Positions 12,335 through 24,874 of a stretch of DNA of 64,000 bases are shown one piece after another. Source of the DNA: Diplocarpon mali (Eukaryota > Ascomycota > Leotiomycetes > Helotiales > Drepanopezizaceae); NCBI GenBank assembly GCA_024741835.1, contig JAENRP010000004.1, forward strand, positions 143,338-207,337, given 5' to 3'. The notes under the pieces are model-generated. The model searched no databases and was not told the DNA's origin. It saw only the letters and a list, made by a program, of their open reading frames with translations. The position numbers and the translations under genes are program-made. The stretch's first letter is position 1. Each line of letters opens with the position of its first letter.

Positions 12335-15300
12335 ATGGCATTTCTTGTCGAAGCTCCAGGAGAGGCAGCACCTCTTACGCCGCAGCAGGTCTACCTGGCT
12401 TTACAATCTGCAGGTTCTTCGCAACAGTTGAGTATTCAAACAGGCACACAGCAACTCCAAGCCTGGGAAACACAGCAGGGCTACTACTCTCTATTGCAGG
12501 TAGAATTTGCTATGCCGGAATGTAATTGCATCCTAGCTAACGTGAAAAAAAAAAGGCAGTTTACCTCGACAAATCGTTACCCTCTGAAATTCGATATCTT
12601 GCAATCATCCAGTTGAAGAATGGCATCGACAAGCACTGGCGGAAGACCTCAACGAACGCGATATCTGCGGAGGAGAAGGCTCAGATACGTTTCAATCTAC
12701 TCGAAGGGAGTATTGGAGAGCCAGAAAATAGCTTGGCTTTGCAGAACGCGCTGGTTGTTGCTAAGGTTGTCCGAATCGATTACCCCGCGGACTGGCCTGA
12801 AGTTCTCACGACCCTGGTCAATATATTACGAGCAGCTAGTCAATCAAACCAACTACATCTGCGAAGAGGGCTGTTGATGTTGCTGCAGGTGATCAAGGAA
12901 CTATCCACGGCACGGATGCGGAGTGCGCAGTCGCGGCTGCAATCAGTAACGCCAGAGATTGTATTCTTGCTGAGCAAGATCTATAAAGAGAAGGTTGCGC
13001 TATGGTCAGCTTTCTTTGATGGAAAAGGTGAGGATAAAGGTGGAACAATGGACGCTATGGAAAACAGCTTATATGCAATCAAGATCCTGCGCCGACTGCT
13101 GATTTCCGGCTATGAATATCCCAACCACATGACGGAAGTTCAGCAACTGTGGGAGCATTCCCAGATGCAATTTGGACAATTTCTCGACATGTTATCTCGG
13201 GAGCCGCCACTGCTTGTGACACCTGCAAAAGACTTGGTAGAGAAGCATCTAGTTCAGTTCTCGAAGCTGCACACCCAGATGTCCACACAACATCCAGCAG
13301 CATTCGCTCTTTTACCGAGTACGGTAGAGCTGGTTCGAGCATATTGGGGTCTGGTAACTAAATTCGGAGAATCATACGGGTCGGAAACGCAGGATTTCAG
13401 CGCCAAAGCCCTGAGAAACGAGGAGCAAACGAAGGATCAGAGACCTGTAATGGAAAAACTTTGTCTGAAAGGTCTCAACATCTTACGGGCTTGCTGCAGA
13501 ATGGTCTTCAGTCCTGCACAGTCGTTTAAATACAGAACGCCTGAAATTAAACAAGAGCAGCAGCAAGGGGTGTCTCTTATCAAAACTCAACTGTTGACCG
13601 ATGAATTGGTTGGCCAGATGGCGAGCGTAATCGTCACGAAGTTTTTTGTGTTCCGTCAAGTCGATCTTGAGTCCTGGGAAGCCGACGAGGATCAGTGGGA
13701 AATCAGAGAAGAGGGCGGCGGTCATACATGGGAGTTCGAGGTTCGACCATGCGCAGAAAAGCTATTTATGGATCTCGTCATCAATTACAAGCAACTATTG
13801 GTTGAACCTCTTCTAGCATTCTTCCAGTCTGTTGCAGGTACAGGACAAAGCTCGGTGGTCACCAAAGATGCTGTTTACACAGCAATGGGTCTTTCTGCAT
13901 CAGTCGTTTATCAAAGCTTCGATTTCGATACGTTCTTGACATCGACCTTGGTCAACGACGTGCAGCAAAGCGGGCCTGGATACAAGGTACTGCGTCGAAG
14001 GATTGCGATCTTGCTGGGGCAATGGATCACGATTAAGGTCTCGGAGGCGAACAGGCCTCTCGTTTATCAAATATTTCAGCATCTCCTAAAGGCTGAAGAT
14101 GAGACAAATGACCACGTTGTCCGAATCACAGCTGCAAGGCAATTCAAATCTATTGTCGATGACTTTAGCTTTGATGCCAAGAAGTTCTTACCATATGCTC
14201 CAGATCTCTTAGGCAGAGTGATGACATTGATACAAGAGGTCGAGAACACTGAAACAAAAATGGCCATCTTAGACACCATCCGGATGATCGCAGTGCGACT
14301 AGAAAACCATATATCTCCTTTCGCGGATCAGATCGTGTCCATACTTCCAGGTCTCTGGGAGGCGTCAGGCGAAGAGCACTTGCTTAAACAAGCAATTCTT
14401 ACACTCCTGTCGACCCTCGTAACCGCTATGAAGGAGGAAGCTCAAAGATATCACGCAATGGTTCTGCCTTTGATACAACGAGCGGTTGAGCCTGGATCGG
14501 AAATGCAGATATATCTGATGGAGGAAGCTCTTGACTTGTGGGTGGTCATCCTGGCCCAAACTCCGTCTCCTGCGTCTCCAGAGGTGTTGGCACTAGTTGA
14601 ATCGGCCTTCCCATTACTCGAGATTGGGTCAGATAATTTACGCAGCGTTCTTAACATCATTGATGCGTATATTATACTTGCTCCAGAGGCAATGTTGGGT
14701 GATCAAGCTAGACTACGAATCCTGTCCCACATGACAAATTTACTAGGCGTCACGAAACGAGAGCTGGCTGGGCTGGTTACAGTTATCGTTGAGAACATGA
14801 TTCGAGCTGCTGAGAAGCTTGGAGGCTCCAACGGAGTTATCCAAATCGCGAAAGATCTTCACCAGTGTGGCTACAGCGAGCAAATATTCGCTGGTCTTCG
14901 CGATGCCTGGGAAGCACATGAAACCACGGGCCCAGGTCGAAAATATCCGAAGCTGGACGACGTTGTGGAGACGGACTATCTCACCATTTTAGCTCGTCTT
15001 ACCCTGGCTGATCCGTCTGTACTCGTGACAATCATGAGTTCGGTAGGCGACGCAAACGATGTATGGCAATGGCTTAGCACAGAGTGGTTCCGCCATTTCG
15101 ATAGCATGGCCAATATCGACCGCCAAAAGCTATCCTGCCTGGCTCTTACCCGCCTTCTCGAGCTTCCGCCTCCCATGACGCCAGTCATCCTTCTGCGCCT
15201 GCAAGACTACTTCGCTATGTGGACGTCAGTCATTACCGAGATGATTGGAGGCCGCGACGATGGAGGAGACAATTTAATCTGGCTGTCTTCTGAAGGCAGT

Positions 15301-15534
15301 GAGTATGAAGGGCCAGAGGATGTGCGGAGACGGCTCCATAGCGCCGATGACCCGGTCCACACTATCAACACATTCACATTTGTCAAGGAGCGCCTGGGTA
15401 GTGTTGTTACTGTGTGTGGCGGCGAAGAGGTATTTCAGCGGGAATGGTTGGTCAATGTTGATAAGGATGTCCTGGCGGAATATCAGGGTCTAGGGACGAC
15501 GGATACCAGCCAGCCATTTTGGCAGAATCGATAG
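12335..15534 (+). CDS. Importin-beta family karyopherin, Kap120/importin-11-like
   Basis: Exon 1 is 12335-12499 and exon 2 is 12556-15534, joined by a 56-bp GT-AG intron, giving 1,047 residues. The junction restores the importin-beta N-terminal motif around residues 56-76 (LDKSLPSEIRYLAIIQLKNG and following WRKT), where Ran-GTP binding begins. The rest is alpha-helical HEAT-repeat-like sequence without other domains. Length and the motif text fit importin-11/Kap120 better than importin-beta1 (about 860 residues). Members carry cargo (ribosome biogenesis factors in yeast, UbcM2-type E2 enzymes for importin-11) through nuclear pores in a Ran-dependent way; the cargo here is unknown. The splice acceptor AAAAAG|GC was preferred over the nearby GGCAG because only the former keeps frame. 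Confidence 0.86.
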
Positions 15535-17339
15535 ACCTGAAGGGTGAGCATGTTTTGGCTACTAATGTCATGCATTGTAGAGTTGCATTACATTCGTTCT
15601 AGTACTGCTTTTCTAAATGTCCATGCGTTCGTGCTGCTGCCCTTGACTTGGGCGCATTTCAGCTCCCCATAATAATGACTAACCAACTGGGTCTCTGGAG
15701 CTGATTTCTATGCCATTGAAGAGATGGGCTGGAATATCAAATTACTTCTGGATGACGCGCCCAAAAAAAACCGAGTAAAGTCTCTTATGATAACGGCGGT
15801 AACAGCCTTTGAATGTTTTAAGCCCGGGCTCACCAATGCCCCTGCTTCAGTAAACAAACCATGGGACTCCCCAAAATTGCTATAACACCTGTGTCGTATG
15901 GTATCCTGCATACTAGTACTGTAACTTATTTTTTCGGCATCCCAACCGTTCAAATGTCTATAACCAAATCTTTCTAAACACGGTCCTAGGACGAACAAAT
16001 GATACGGAATTTGCCTACTTCCAAGGATCTGGGGCGAGGAAAGTGACAGAACCATGATACTCTTGATGAGATCTAACCCGACTCTTGAAGAGAGCATCTG
16101 ACAGCTGTACATGGACCCTTGTATTGTGAAATTGGTATGATGTATTTCCAAAGATAGCAGATCTCAGCAACGACAATAGCGATCCAGAGTCGTGCGAACA
16201 TCAGCACCCAATGGTCGTCGAGGCAATTCCCGATAAGTAGTGCATTCCATTGTCGGGTCTGTTAACTCGTTAAGGGCAGGGAGGCTTGAAAGGTCTCGGC
16301 AAGCAAAATTCTGAAATGGCCGCATGGTTCAAGAGCCGGAAGATGCTGCGTTTGGGAGCGGAGAGGCCTCGCAGTCCGTGTAAGTGGCATCTGGGCCTTC
16401 AGTGGCAACTTACTAGCTCATCAGAGACCGAAAGTCCGTTCAATCCGGTGTCTCAGGTCGGGGATATCCAGTCGTTCTCGGTATCTTCCACCAAGGCACC
16501 AAGAGAAAGGTCAAGCAAGAGCCTTTGCCTCGACATGATCTTGTGCATCAGACCTATTCTGACACCATACGGAAAATGCACGAGACAACCACCGGCCACG
16601 CTGGATTCAACGACCTCTGACGAGTGGGCTCCGCATCCCCCTGCGGATATCGACCTGAAGCTACGAGACATGTAGCTCGGTGGTTCACTGCCCACGGATT
16701 CGAGAAGGAGATGCCCATACTAGCAACCAAGGGTGGGGTGTATCTGGTGCTAGCCTCGGCTCTAGCTCAGCACTTTGATGTTGCAGTGATCAGAATAGAT
16801 TTGGATCTGGATGGATCTGCGCGAGTTCTTGAGCAGCATAGAGAGAGTTTCCAGATGGGATTTTGCCGGAATGGAACTGGACGTTTTGAGAAGAGTCCTT
16901 TTGTATGCACACGTGGAAAATAAAATTGCGAGAATCGATAGCTGTATCCTGGGGATCGTGAGCCACTCTCACAAATATCCTTGCGGCAATGCGCATTTGG
17001 CCCTAGTATCTGTGTGGACTTGCGAAAGACGGATGAGCAGTTGACTCTATCGGTGGTTGGGAAAATAATAGGCATTCAGCCGGCGAGGTCTCACATATTA
17101 CACTTGAGCAAGCTTCTGAGCATACCGAAAAGGTTTGAGTATTCGGGAGCATGCCCGCAGTTCCCTGAGTAGGTAAGCTTACTCTTCAACATGTTGTTTT
17201 CTGATAGAGTAGTTTTTGGTGTTTACTTATACCCCTTACTAAGCGAGATATCGGCTTGGCGATAAAAAGCACAGTCACGACGATAGGAATTAGACCTTGA
17301 TATTCGCGGGCTGTTTCTAAACAGACTGTCATCAGAGTC
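15535..17339. other. Intergenic, no confidently supported gene
   Basis: Short ORFs occur on both strands (longest 147 codons, minus, 15708-16151). Between 16290 and 16925 several plus-strand frames are open in turn, which could be a decayed or intron-rich gene, but no motif could be assigned. Confidence 0.5.
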
Positions 17340-18083
17340 TCATCTCCGGGGCTGCCTCATGTCTAGGGTGAACAACTGCCACGGTCTCGGCCTGTACTTC
17401 CGCACTATCCTCGAGGGAAACGGGTGCCCCTTTCCGATCTTCTTCGGGCACGCAGAAACAACCCTCACCTCGCCAGACTCGGCCACGACTCTCTTCAGGC
17501 CTATCATTGCCAGCTTCTCGTCCGCCAGGGAGTCCAGCAAGAACTTCCTGAAGGGGCTCTCCCCTCCAGTCCTCGCACGGATCCTCTCGAGTTCCTCCCT
17601 CGACGGGTCCAGGCCCGCCGCGGACCGCTTCAAGACCCGGATAGCCTCCTCCTGCAGCGAGGCGATACGGGTCTTCTCGGCGAGCAGGCAGACCTCGATC
17701 CACGTCGACGGAGAGATATGGCTCCTTCTGCTGCTCGGCAGTCTCTTCTTCTGCGAGTAGGCCCAGCGGACGAAGATGCCAAAGGCGACGCGGCAGGTGT
17801 CCTGGAGGAGCAGGCTCTGGGCGCGGCCCTCATCAGAGGCGTCGAAAACCTCGGCGAAGTACGGGGAGAGGATGCACATGAGGCTCTGGTGAAGAACGAA
17901 ACTCTTAGTCGACGAGCCCTTGACGACGGTGATGGCGACCAGGGCCTGGTCGGGACCGGGTTTGGGCGGGACTTGCCGCGGGATGGAATTGGCAAGGTGC
18001 CAGTGGTGAGCTGATATGTCTTCTTGTCTTTGTGCATCCGACGCAGGCTCAACGCAATCCTTTGCAGCCAGGAGGTTTTTCAT
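17340..18083 (-). CDS. BTB/POZ domain protein
   Basis: Single exon, 247 residues. Residues about 47-145 show the BTB fold pattern: strands ALVAITVV and KSFVLHQSLMCILSPYF (the F-x-x-H-x-x-L-x-x-x-S-x-F signature), then a helix with FGIFVRWAYSQK. In fungi such small BTB-only proteins are numerous and mostly uncharacterised; BTB domains mediate dimerisation or Cullin-3 binding. The C-terminal 100 residues are basic and helical, with no kelch, BACK or zinc-finger module recognised. GC-ending codons contrast with its AT-richer surroundings, supporting real coding. Expression context is unknown; neighbouring intergenic stretches are long. Confidence 0.75.
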   Translation of the reverse strand: MKNLLAAKDCVEPASDAQRQEDISAHHWHLANSIPRQVPPKPGPDQALVAITVVKGSSTKSFVLHQSLMCILSPYFAEVFDASDEGRAQSLLLQDTCRVAFGIFVRWAYSQKKRLPSSRRSHISPSTWIEVCLLAEKTRIASLQEEAIRVLKRSAAGLDPSREELERIRARTGGESPFRKFLLDSLADEKLAMIGLKRVVAESGEVRVVSACPKKIGKGHPFPSRIVRKYRPRPWQLFTLDMRQPRR

Positions 18084-20314
18084 GTCTGGAACGCTGGAAC
18101 TTCAACGGATTCATGTAATATAGAAGATAAACAATGCGTTTGAGGCTGCTGGAAGATTTTTAGGGGGGGATCTGAACTTATCTGTTCTCTGACTTCTCTT
18201 TGTTGGCCGCAGAATGAAACAACATGTGCAGCCGAAACATTCTAGTATGAACACAACAAATATATATTGGTGGCGCTGGTATTCGATTGTCTCGGAAAGA
18301 TGGCCAGCTCGTCTTTAAGCAACCGATTCAAAGTTCTTGTCTCTGTATATGTTGGTACGCAGATGACTCTAATGGACGCTCGCTTCCCTTATTCCTAGGA
18401 TCCTCCTGTAATTTTATATTATATGGAGTCGGGTACTTTTCGTAGGGACCTCGGACGGGTTTTCTGGACGAGGGCCTCGGCGGGTATAGCATTCACAGGC
18501 CTGGAGGAATATAGAAGGGGAGGCGATTCAGGGGGTATAAAGGCACGACACCGGCCCTCTGTAGAAGGGAGACTTTACAATAGAACCATAATTTGACTGT
18601 CTCATTCTCCTTCATTTCACGGTGAGATATCGATACTGGTACTGCACCTTCAGTATCTCCCAGTTCACTTATGCTAGTTGTGATGGCTTCTTCTCCCACC
18701 CGCAACACCAAAAGAGATCTCTCTGCTGCGATTCTTGCTCGATTTCCCTGGTGATCTCAAGCAGGCGAAGAGAGCTTGTCTTTTCTCAAAATATGGTTCT
18801 TGGTCATTAGGGGCCGGACCTCAGTAGAGTCCTCACCTACCGCGAGCACGTAGACTTCGAGCTTTCCTTGCAGTCACCCTTCAACGAGATACCCTGCAAG
18901 GAACCATGTTCCAGCAGTGGTACGATACTGATCCCGTGCTCGTCGAAAGTGTTGCTGATAATCTTTGTGAAGATCCTTGACCATGGGGTCATACACAGGA
19001 ACCAGAGAGAGAAGAAACGCCGAAGAAAAATATAAGTCGTACTCAGCCGCCTATTACTTTCTGGTAGTGCAAGATATGCTCACTAGATGTCCTTTACCTC
19101 CTCCAAATGAGTGATTTGAGTTTCGTAGTAGGAGCTGTGTTGCTCTACTTCAGCGCTTGTGGGTAGCAAATGTTGAGGGGATGCTACTCGTATGGCCATC
19201 ATGCACAATGAAGGACCGTACCCGTAGATAGCTGCAAGACGATTCCTGCTCTTCAAGTCATTCGTCCATATTTTGATCTAGTTGCGGAGGCTCAAAAGAC
19301 ACACACGAAGGTTAGGCTTTGAGGCTTTAAAGTGCTGTAGCTGTAGCGGTCCTTAATAGGCATAGTCACTTGAAAACCTTGAAATGCTTTGAAGCGAGGG
19401 TATAGAGCACGAACACCTGGGTGCCCAGAGCCACTTGACTAACACAATCAACCTTCAGCCCAAGTCTCAAGCAAAGTGAAATGCTAGTCAGTTGGTCTCT
19501 TCTTTCCTTCCGTCTTACCCACTTAGCATGACCCCCTAGAACTGACAAAGAACGTCAAGAACCCAAGAAATACCTGTAACTGGAGAAATGCCCATTACAA
19601 AAACTGCACATATATATAACTTGTTGGATCATGCATGGCGTACAAGAAGCGAAAATATCTGATGTATGAGGGTGGTGATCACAAAGACTGCGGGTCTGTT
19701 CCAGAGATCAAGAAAACGATTGATAAGTCTGAGAACACCCACACATACCCAGTAAGACCAGACAGCCAAACTATGAAAGAATCGAGCAACCCAGAAACTT
19801 GTAACTGCTTCCCCTCCATGGAATCCAAGCAGGTGATGGCGAAAGATAGTGGCGAGACATGCCACAGCGATAGGCAGAGGACGTCCAAGAGGCTTGTGAG
19901 AACAAGGAGATAAAAGCAGAGAAATAGCCGTCCTTGGAATCTCCGAGAAGCAGATCACAGGACTTGGAACAAAAGAAAATCAGCATCTGTCTCTCGAAAG
20001 GGGGGAGCCAGGGAGATGGTCTCCGAAGCGCCGTCTGCCAACCCAGAGACAAAGGACGGCAAAAGCGCTCTCCTCCCCAAACGACCCCGACACTGACCGG
20101 ACAGCTCGGATCCCAAATCCCCAATAGCCCACGATCTCTTGAGACTCTCGCTCCCCTTTACGCTGTCTCCAGCAGGGCAAGGAAGCGTCTCCAAACGCCT
20201 CACGCCTTGAACCAAACGGCCTGCAGTCCCGTCACGACACCATCTCAACCACCACGCTCCACACGGGCGATCAACCACGCAAAGGCCCCAGCAGCAAGCC
20301 AGCCCTCGCCCAGG
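18084..20314. other. Intergenic, no supported gene
   Basis: Only short, overlapping, biased-free ORFs are present. The stretch includes the upstream region of both the BTB gene (minus) and the small gene at 20315 (plus), so promoters of both should lie inside. Confidence 0.6.
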
Positions 20315-20655
20315 ATGTGCGTCGAGCAGGACGTCACCCTCCGGAGGCCCAGCTCGGTGGTGGTGAGCACCGCCATCGTGCTCTGCAAGCCGCACCGAGA
20401 GGCCATGTACGCCAGCGCGGCCACGGTGCGGGACTGCCCGAGGTACGAGCTGCTCCGCGCGAAGGAGGACAGGACCAGGAAGTGGCCGTGAGTATAGAAT
20501 CTCGTGGCGGACGAGTGACTGGGTGCGAGTGCTGATTTCTCAGGATGAAGGGGCGAGGACTGGGAGGTTGTCGGGCCTGTTTTGACCTTGAAGCCTCTGC
20601 TGGAGGGAACGGGGAGGCTCGGAGCTTGGAGTTGTTGCGACCGCTGATCAGATGA
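20315..20655 (+). CDS. Small two-exon hypothetical protein with CxxC motif
   Basis: Exons 20315-20487 and 20544-20655, separated by a 56-bp intron with strong signals (GTGAGT donor, GTGCTGAT branch, TTTCTCAG acceptor), give 94 residues. Nearly every exon 1 codon ends in G or C, unlike the flanks, which is the main evidence for coding. Exon 1 read alone stops two codons past the donor; splicing extends it with a C-R-A-C motif (about residues 67-70). Other cysteines are at 2, 24 and 41, with His27 in C-K-P-H, so a small zinc-binding fold is possible. No signal peptide or membrane segment is seen. The family was not recognised; it looks like the small Cys-containing conserved fungal proteins of unknown role. 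An alternative, longer upstream start (19934) lacks codon bias. Confidence 0.6.
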
Positions 20656-20915
20656 AGTTGGGAGGACGCATAAGGTCTCTCCACGCCCTGCCTTGCCAGT
20701 CGGGGGATACTCTCAGCTAGCATAGAGACAGGCCGTTTGAGGAGCCTGCGAACATTGCGAGGAGACGCACAGAAGAAGTAAGTGGATGACAAGAGATACC
20801 CAAAAACAAATCTTTCATGTCTATCGTGTGATGTGGTATCTACTTGCGAGAATGCACCCCGCCCCAAACGCCTTGATGCTACCAAGATGTATTCCCAAGT
20901 CGAAGTATCCCAAGC

Positions 20916-23900
20916 TTACACGACCACGATGTTCCCTACTATCAATCCCTGGCTCTCCACGTGGTATCTCCTCCTCAACCCTATACTCCTACTCTTGCGC
21001 AGCATCTTCTCAGTGGCGTCCCCCCCGCCGACCATAAGCATAGATATTTGGTGATGTCTTACTAAACCACTCGGCGTAACTTGCGCCTTGTCCAACAGCG
21101 GCCGGATCAGATGATCCCCGCGGCCCTTCGCCTTCGGCAGGCCACCGCCATCCTGCCCTTCGTCCTCGGTGCTCGAAATGACAATGACAAGCTTTAAGCT
21201 CTTCTTCGAAGGTACGAAACTCGGGATATTGGCGAGCTTCTGGGAAAATGGGCATCCACCGCGACGCATCACGATGATGTCGTGTTTTTTGGCGGTATCA
21301 TCCGGAAGTTTGCCTGCACAAGCTTCTCCCGCAAAGTAAACCCGTGTCCAGCTGAGGGGCTGGGATTGAGGGCCCTGGGCCGGGTCCGGGGCGTCCGCGA
21401 CATCGACCATCGGGGCCGCGCCCAAGCCTGTGGGAGCGATAGCCGCTATGGGTACGAGTTGGTATTTTTGTGGGATCTCGGCTTCAGGGAGGAGAGTTGC
21501 GGCTGGGTCTCGCAGAGCGGAAGTTACTTGGCGGAGCAGTGAAGAGATCATAGTCTTGTAGTCGACAGCCATGCCAGCCGTGCTGTCGTCTTGGAAGACC
21601 TCACGGTCCTCATCGTCACATGCATCCTGGTCCGAATCGCGATTGCAGTGTTCTTCACTACTGCTAGCAGTCGTAGTATTGACCTGGACGGGGTTTTCCA
21701 GCTGCAAAACAATATCGGCCATGACAGGTTCTCGAATACGCGTGAATGATGGGTCTGTCATCTCCCCAACTACATCTCGTGGGATGAAGACCTTCTCATC
21801 GCGGCCAAGTGGCATGTTGGCGATGTTCCATACGCGCCAAGATTCTCCGACTGGCCCATCGAGAGCCCTGAAAGGAGACGGGGATTCATAGATCATGCCG
21901 AGCCTCATACCGGACAGACTTTTGACGAGAATTCCCTCGCTCAGGCGTACTAACCCATGAGCACCGAGGATGAAAAAACTCGAATCCCCTGCCGCCGTGG
22001 ACGATGGTGTGTTGACGGGGAACTCAATAGTGAAAGTTTGCTTCGTGGGTAGCCTGGAGCATGACCCTTTGACGGGCATGAGTGTTTCCGGAAGTGTCCA
22101 GGGATAGTAGGTGTGGTTGACAGGATGCATGGCTGTGTCTTGTGCATCAGCGAATTCATCTATGGCGCGACTATTCGGTGTCGTATGTAACCCGATAAGA
22201 CTGGCGGCGTGGAATATATCAGACCGTGCTGCCGTGGCCGAGACTGTGAATGGAACCATCGCGGGAGAGACCGGACACGTGTTTTTCATATCGAGCCTCT
22301 CATGGGGCAGCACAGCTTTACTTGCAGGGCTTTTCCTTTTGCGGACGGGCGGACGCTTGGCTTTGGGGATGATGAGAGGATGCCCTTCAGTAGTGAAGAC
22401 GTAAGCCGCGTCGAGCGAGTTCAGAGGGTGGTCGGTATCAAAGAGCAGATAGAGGTACTTCGCAGTCTCTCCGAGGAAGAAGCTTTCCATGCGATCACTT
22501 TTCTCCCCCGTCCGTACATCCTGAAGCCCGGACCAGCCGCATTTTGTCCAGCACCGTCGCTTGATATCTGCAAGGACCATTTCGCCCACATGAAGATACC
22601 AGGGATCTTGGGTAGCTCTGAACAGATGATAGTTTGACTCGATAAACTCTGGTCGCCCCGGCCACCAACCTAATCCGCCCTCCACCTGACCGTCTCTGAC
22701 CGACCATCTTTCTGGCAATGCGGCATACCGAGTCCATAGTGCCGTGTAGAGCAGGTTCGTCGCAACGGCCTCTTCAACCTCTCCAGCCAGTGCCAACAAT
22801 CCAGGATAGTAGGCGCCCAAGCTGTCAATCCAGTAGGCTTGTGGCGACCCCGTCGTCAGGTGAACATTGACGTAGTGAGGATGGTGGGTCGCACTGTACA
22901 AGTGTCTCTTAATCGCAGCGTGTGCCTCGTGCCATGCTGCTAGAAAAGCTTCGGAGGAGTTCTCTTCAGGACTTAGCGGGTTGTAAATGGTGTTCGGATC
23001 GAGCCAGGGCCGATGTGGCTCTTCCAGGGGGGCCGTCAGATTCGGTTGCTCGTGGCCAGAAAGCAGTATATGAGTCTTGAGGGCGTATTCGAAAAAGCTA
23101 TCGGTGCCGGCGCCGATACCTGCGTATGGTCCTATCCAATGGCCATTTTCCGCATCAACGCCAGCCCCGATGAGCCCAATATTGCTTCTCCTGGCCCATA
23201 CAGCCCAGAATGCCCGCTTGCCGAGTTGTTCGAATCTCGGATCTGCGGTCAGGCGGCTCAGGACTGTAAACTCCAGGACCAAACTCCCAGCCCCCGCACT
23301 GCACGTCTCTGTGATCTCCGGGTTCCCTTCGTGGGTATACTCGTCCGGGTCGGAGTCCTGATGCAAGGGCGAGTTGAGGTAGAACGGAATTCCGTGTCGC
23401 AAGTTGACCCTAGGGTATGGCAGCCCAGTTGCGGTGTAGAATGCGGGTAGCAGGCGCTCAGCAAGATCCAGAGCTAGCCGCAGCAGTTGCCCGTCGTATT
23501 TCAGCCCATTCGGCCACGCGATCGCTGGTATCTCGCCCTTCTCCAGTTTGCGATTCGCCCCTGCTGACCTTCGAGGATTGTACCCGCGCATAGGTAGTTC
23601 CCCGGCAGCAAACAGATGCGCGCTCAACAATCCGCCAACTCCTCGTATGACTGTCTCGAACACTTGGACCTTGCTGTCAACATCAAAACCTCGCGCTCGC
23701 AGCCCTTGACCGGAAGCGCCGCTTCTGCCATCCCCATATTCCAGCACCAACGAGGCCACCCCGTTCTGGAAGTCTCGCAGAGCCTTGGGCCCAGTTCCCG
23801 CTTCGTCCGGAGGGGCAGAGGCCAGTATTGCGAGGGTTGAAAGGCTGTCGATCAGAGTGAGGGAGTAGTTTCCCAGGACATCATTCAGCTCGACGTTGCG

Positions 23901-24166
23901 CGGATTTTGGGAGTCTCGAGTCAAGGGTACGCACGATACGGGTCGGAGCTTCAAAGCAGTCAGTACAAGCTGCAACAAGTGCAATGGGGGGTTGCGACTT
24001 CGTCTTCCGGGAATGCGACGTTCATGTAGTTATCGAACCCATGGTAGAACATCTTCACTGTCTCCTGTCGCAGTTCCGCAATCTTCGCCGGCGCCATGGC
24101 GCTTGCAAGCGCCAGCCATAGGCCAAAGAAAGTCGAGAGAATCCATCTGGGTTGTAAACTACCCAT
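20916..24166 (-). CDS. EDEM/Mnl1-like GH47 alpha-mannosidase with PA domain
   Basis: Exon 1 24166-23999, 50-bp intron, exon 2 23948-20916; 1,066 residues. A signal peptide-like hydrophobic stretch is at residues 8-24. GH47 signatures follow: YHGFDNYMNVAFPEDE at about 41-56 joined to LRPVSC, NDVLGNYSLTLIDSLSTLAIL, DSFFEYALKTHILL, ESFFLGETAKYLYLLFD and the closing VFTTEGHPL. Near the C-terminus (about 900-1050) a protease-associated (PA) domain is visible (YFAGEACAG, IIVMRRGGCPFSQK). This is the architecture of ER-degradation-enhancing mannosidases (yeast Mnl1/Htm1), which trim mannose from misfolded glycoproteins to mark them for ERAD. No HDEL-type retention signal ends the protein. The donor of the single intron is the unusual GTCGCA, but the 50-bp intron with CTGAC branch is required to restore the conserved junction. 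Confidence 0.88.
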
Positions 24167-24874
24167 GGAGTGAGAGCTCGGGGACACGCCCAGTAAATCT
24201 CGCCATCGCAATGGCATCACCGATTCTTTTCGGCGGAAGGCATGTGAGCTTGACCTGTACAGGATCACAATCCCGTGCTGGATATTCCTAGCTACCCGAG
24301 GCTGAAGATTGTAAAGGAAGGGTCCTGATCGTGGTAAAGATGGATGGTGGTAATCTGGAAAGCTGGCCGCAGCGAGCCGAGGAAAGCCACAATGTCATCA
24401 TGGGCACGGGCACAGGCACGTGGTTTGCCCCAAGACTCCAACTTCGAGGCTTCACGGCACGCAGTTCTTCCAGTGGACTCGGTGGTAAGTTAAGAGTTCT
24501 TTTCCACCGATCCCACATACGACATGGATAATGGAAGGGAAGCCATGTTGTTCATGAATGCTACAGGATATAGATTGATTATACTCGTAGGTTGAGCAAT
24601 CGTAACACACCGTCTAGGAAGTTCTAGCTGTCAAGAGGAAGAAGGAAAGAAGAAAAAGAAAAAAGAAAAGGAGAAAAAAAAGAAAAAAAGAAAAAAAGAA
24701 AAAAAGAAAAAAAAAAAGGGACATAGATAAAATCCAACCGGTCCCGATCGTCAGCCTACAGTACATGGCAACACCTAGGATTAAGTAACGCCCATTCCGT
24801 CTATTCATCTGTCATCCCCATGTACATCTACAGCTCTTGATGCTCTCCAAGACCCTCCTTTCGTGATACCATTC
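24167..24874. other. Intergenic with purine tract
   Basis: Lies between the 5' end of the mannosidase gene and the 3' end of the Zn2Cys6 gene. An A/G-only tract occupies about 24634-24720. No gene is seen. Confidence 0.65.
24634..24720. repeat. AG-rich purine tract
   Basis: About 87 bp of A and G only on the plus strand (GAAAAA-type units), 3' of the minus-strand regulator gene. Confidence 0.9.

Noticed and set aside
15708..16151. 147-codon minus-strand ORF
   Set aside because: No codon bias, domain or splice context; within chance length for this composition.
16286..16923. Possible decayed gene in alternating plus-strand frames
   Set aside because: Some stretches look protein-like, but no family, start or intron could be supported.
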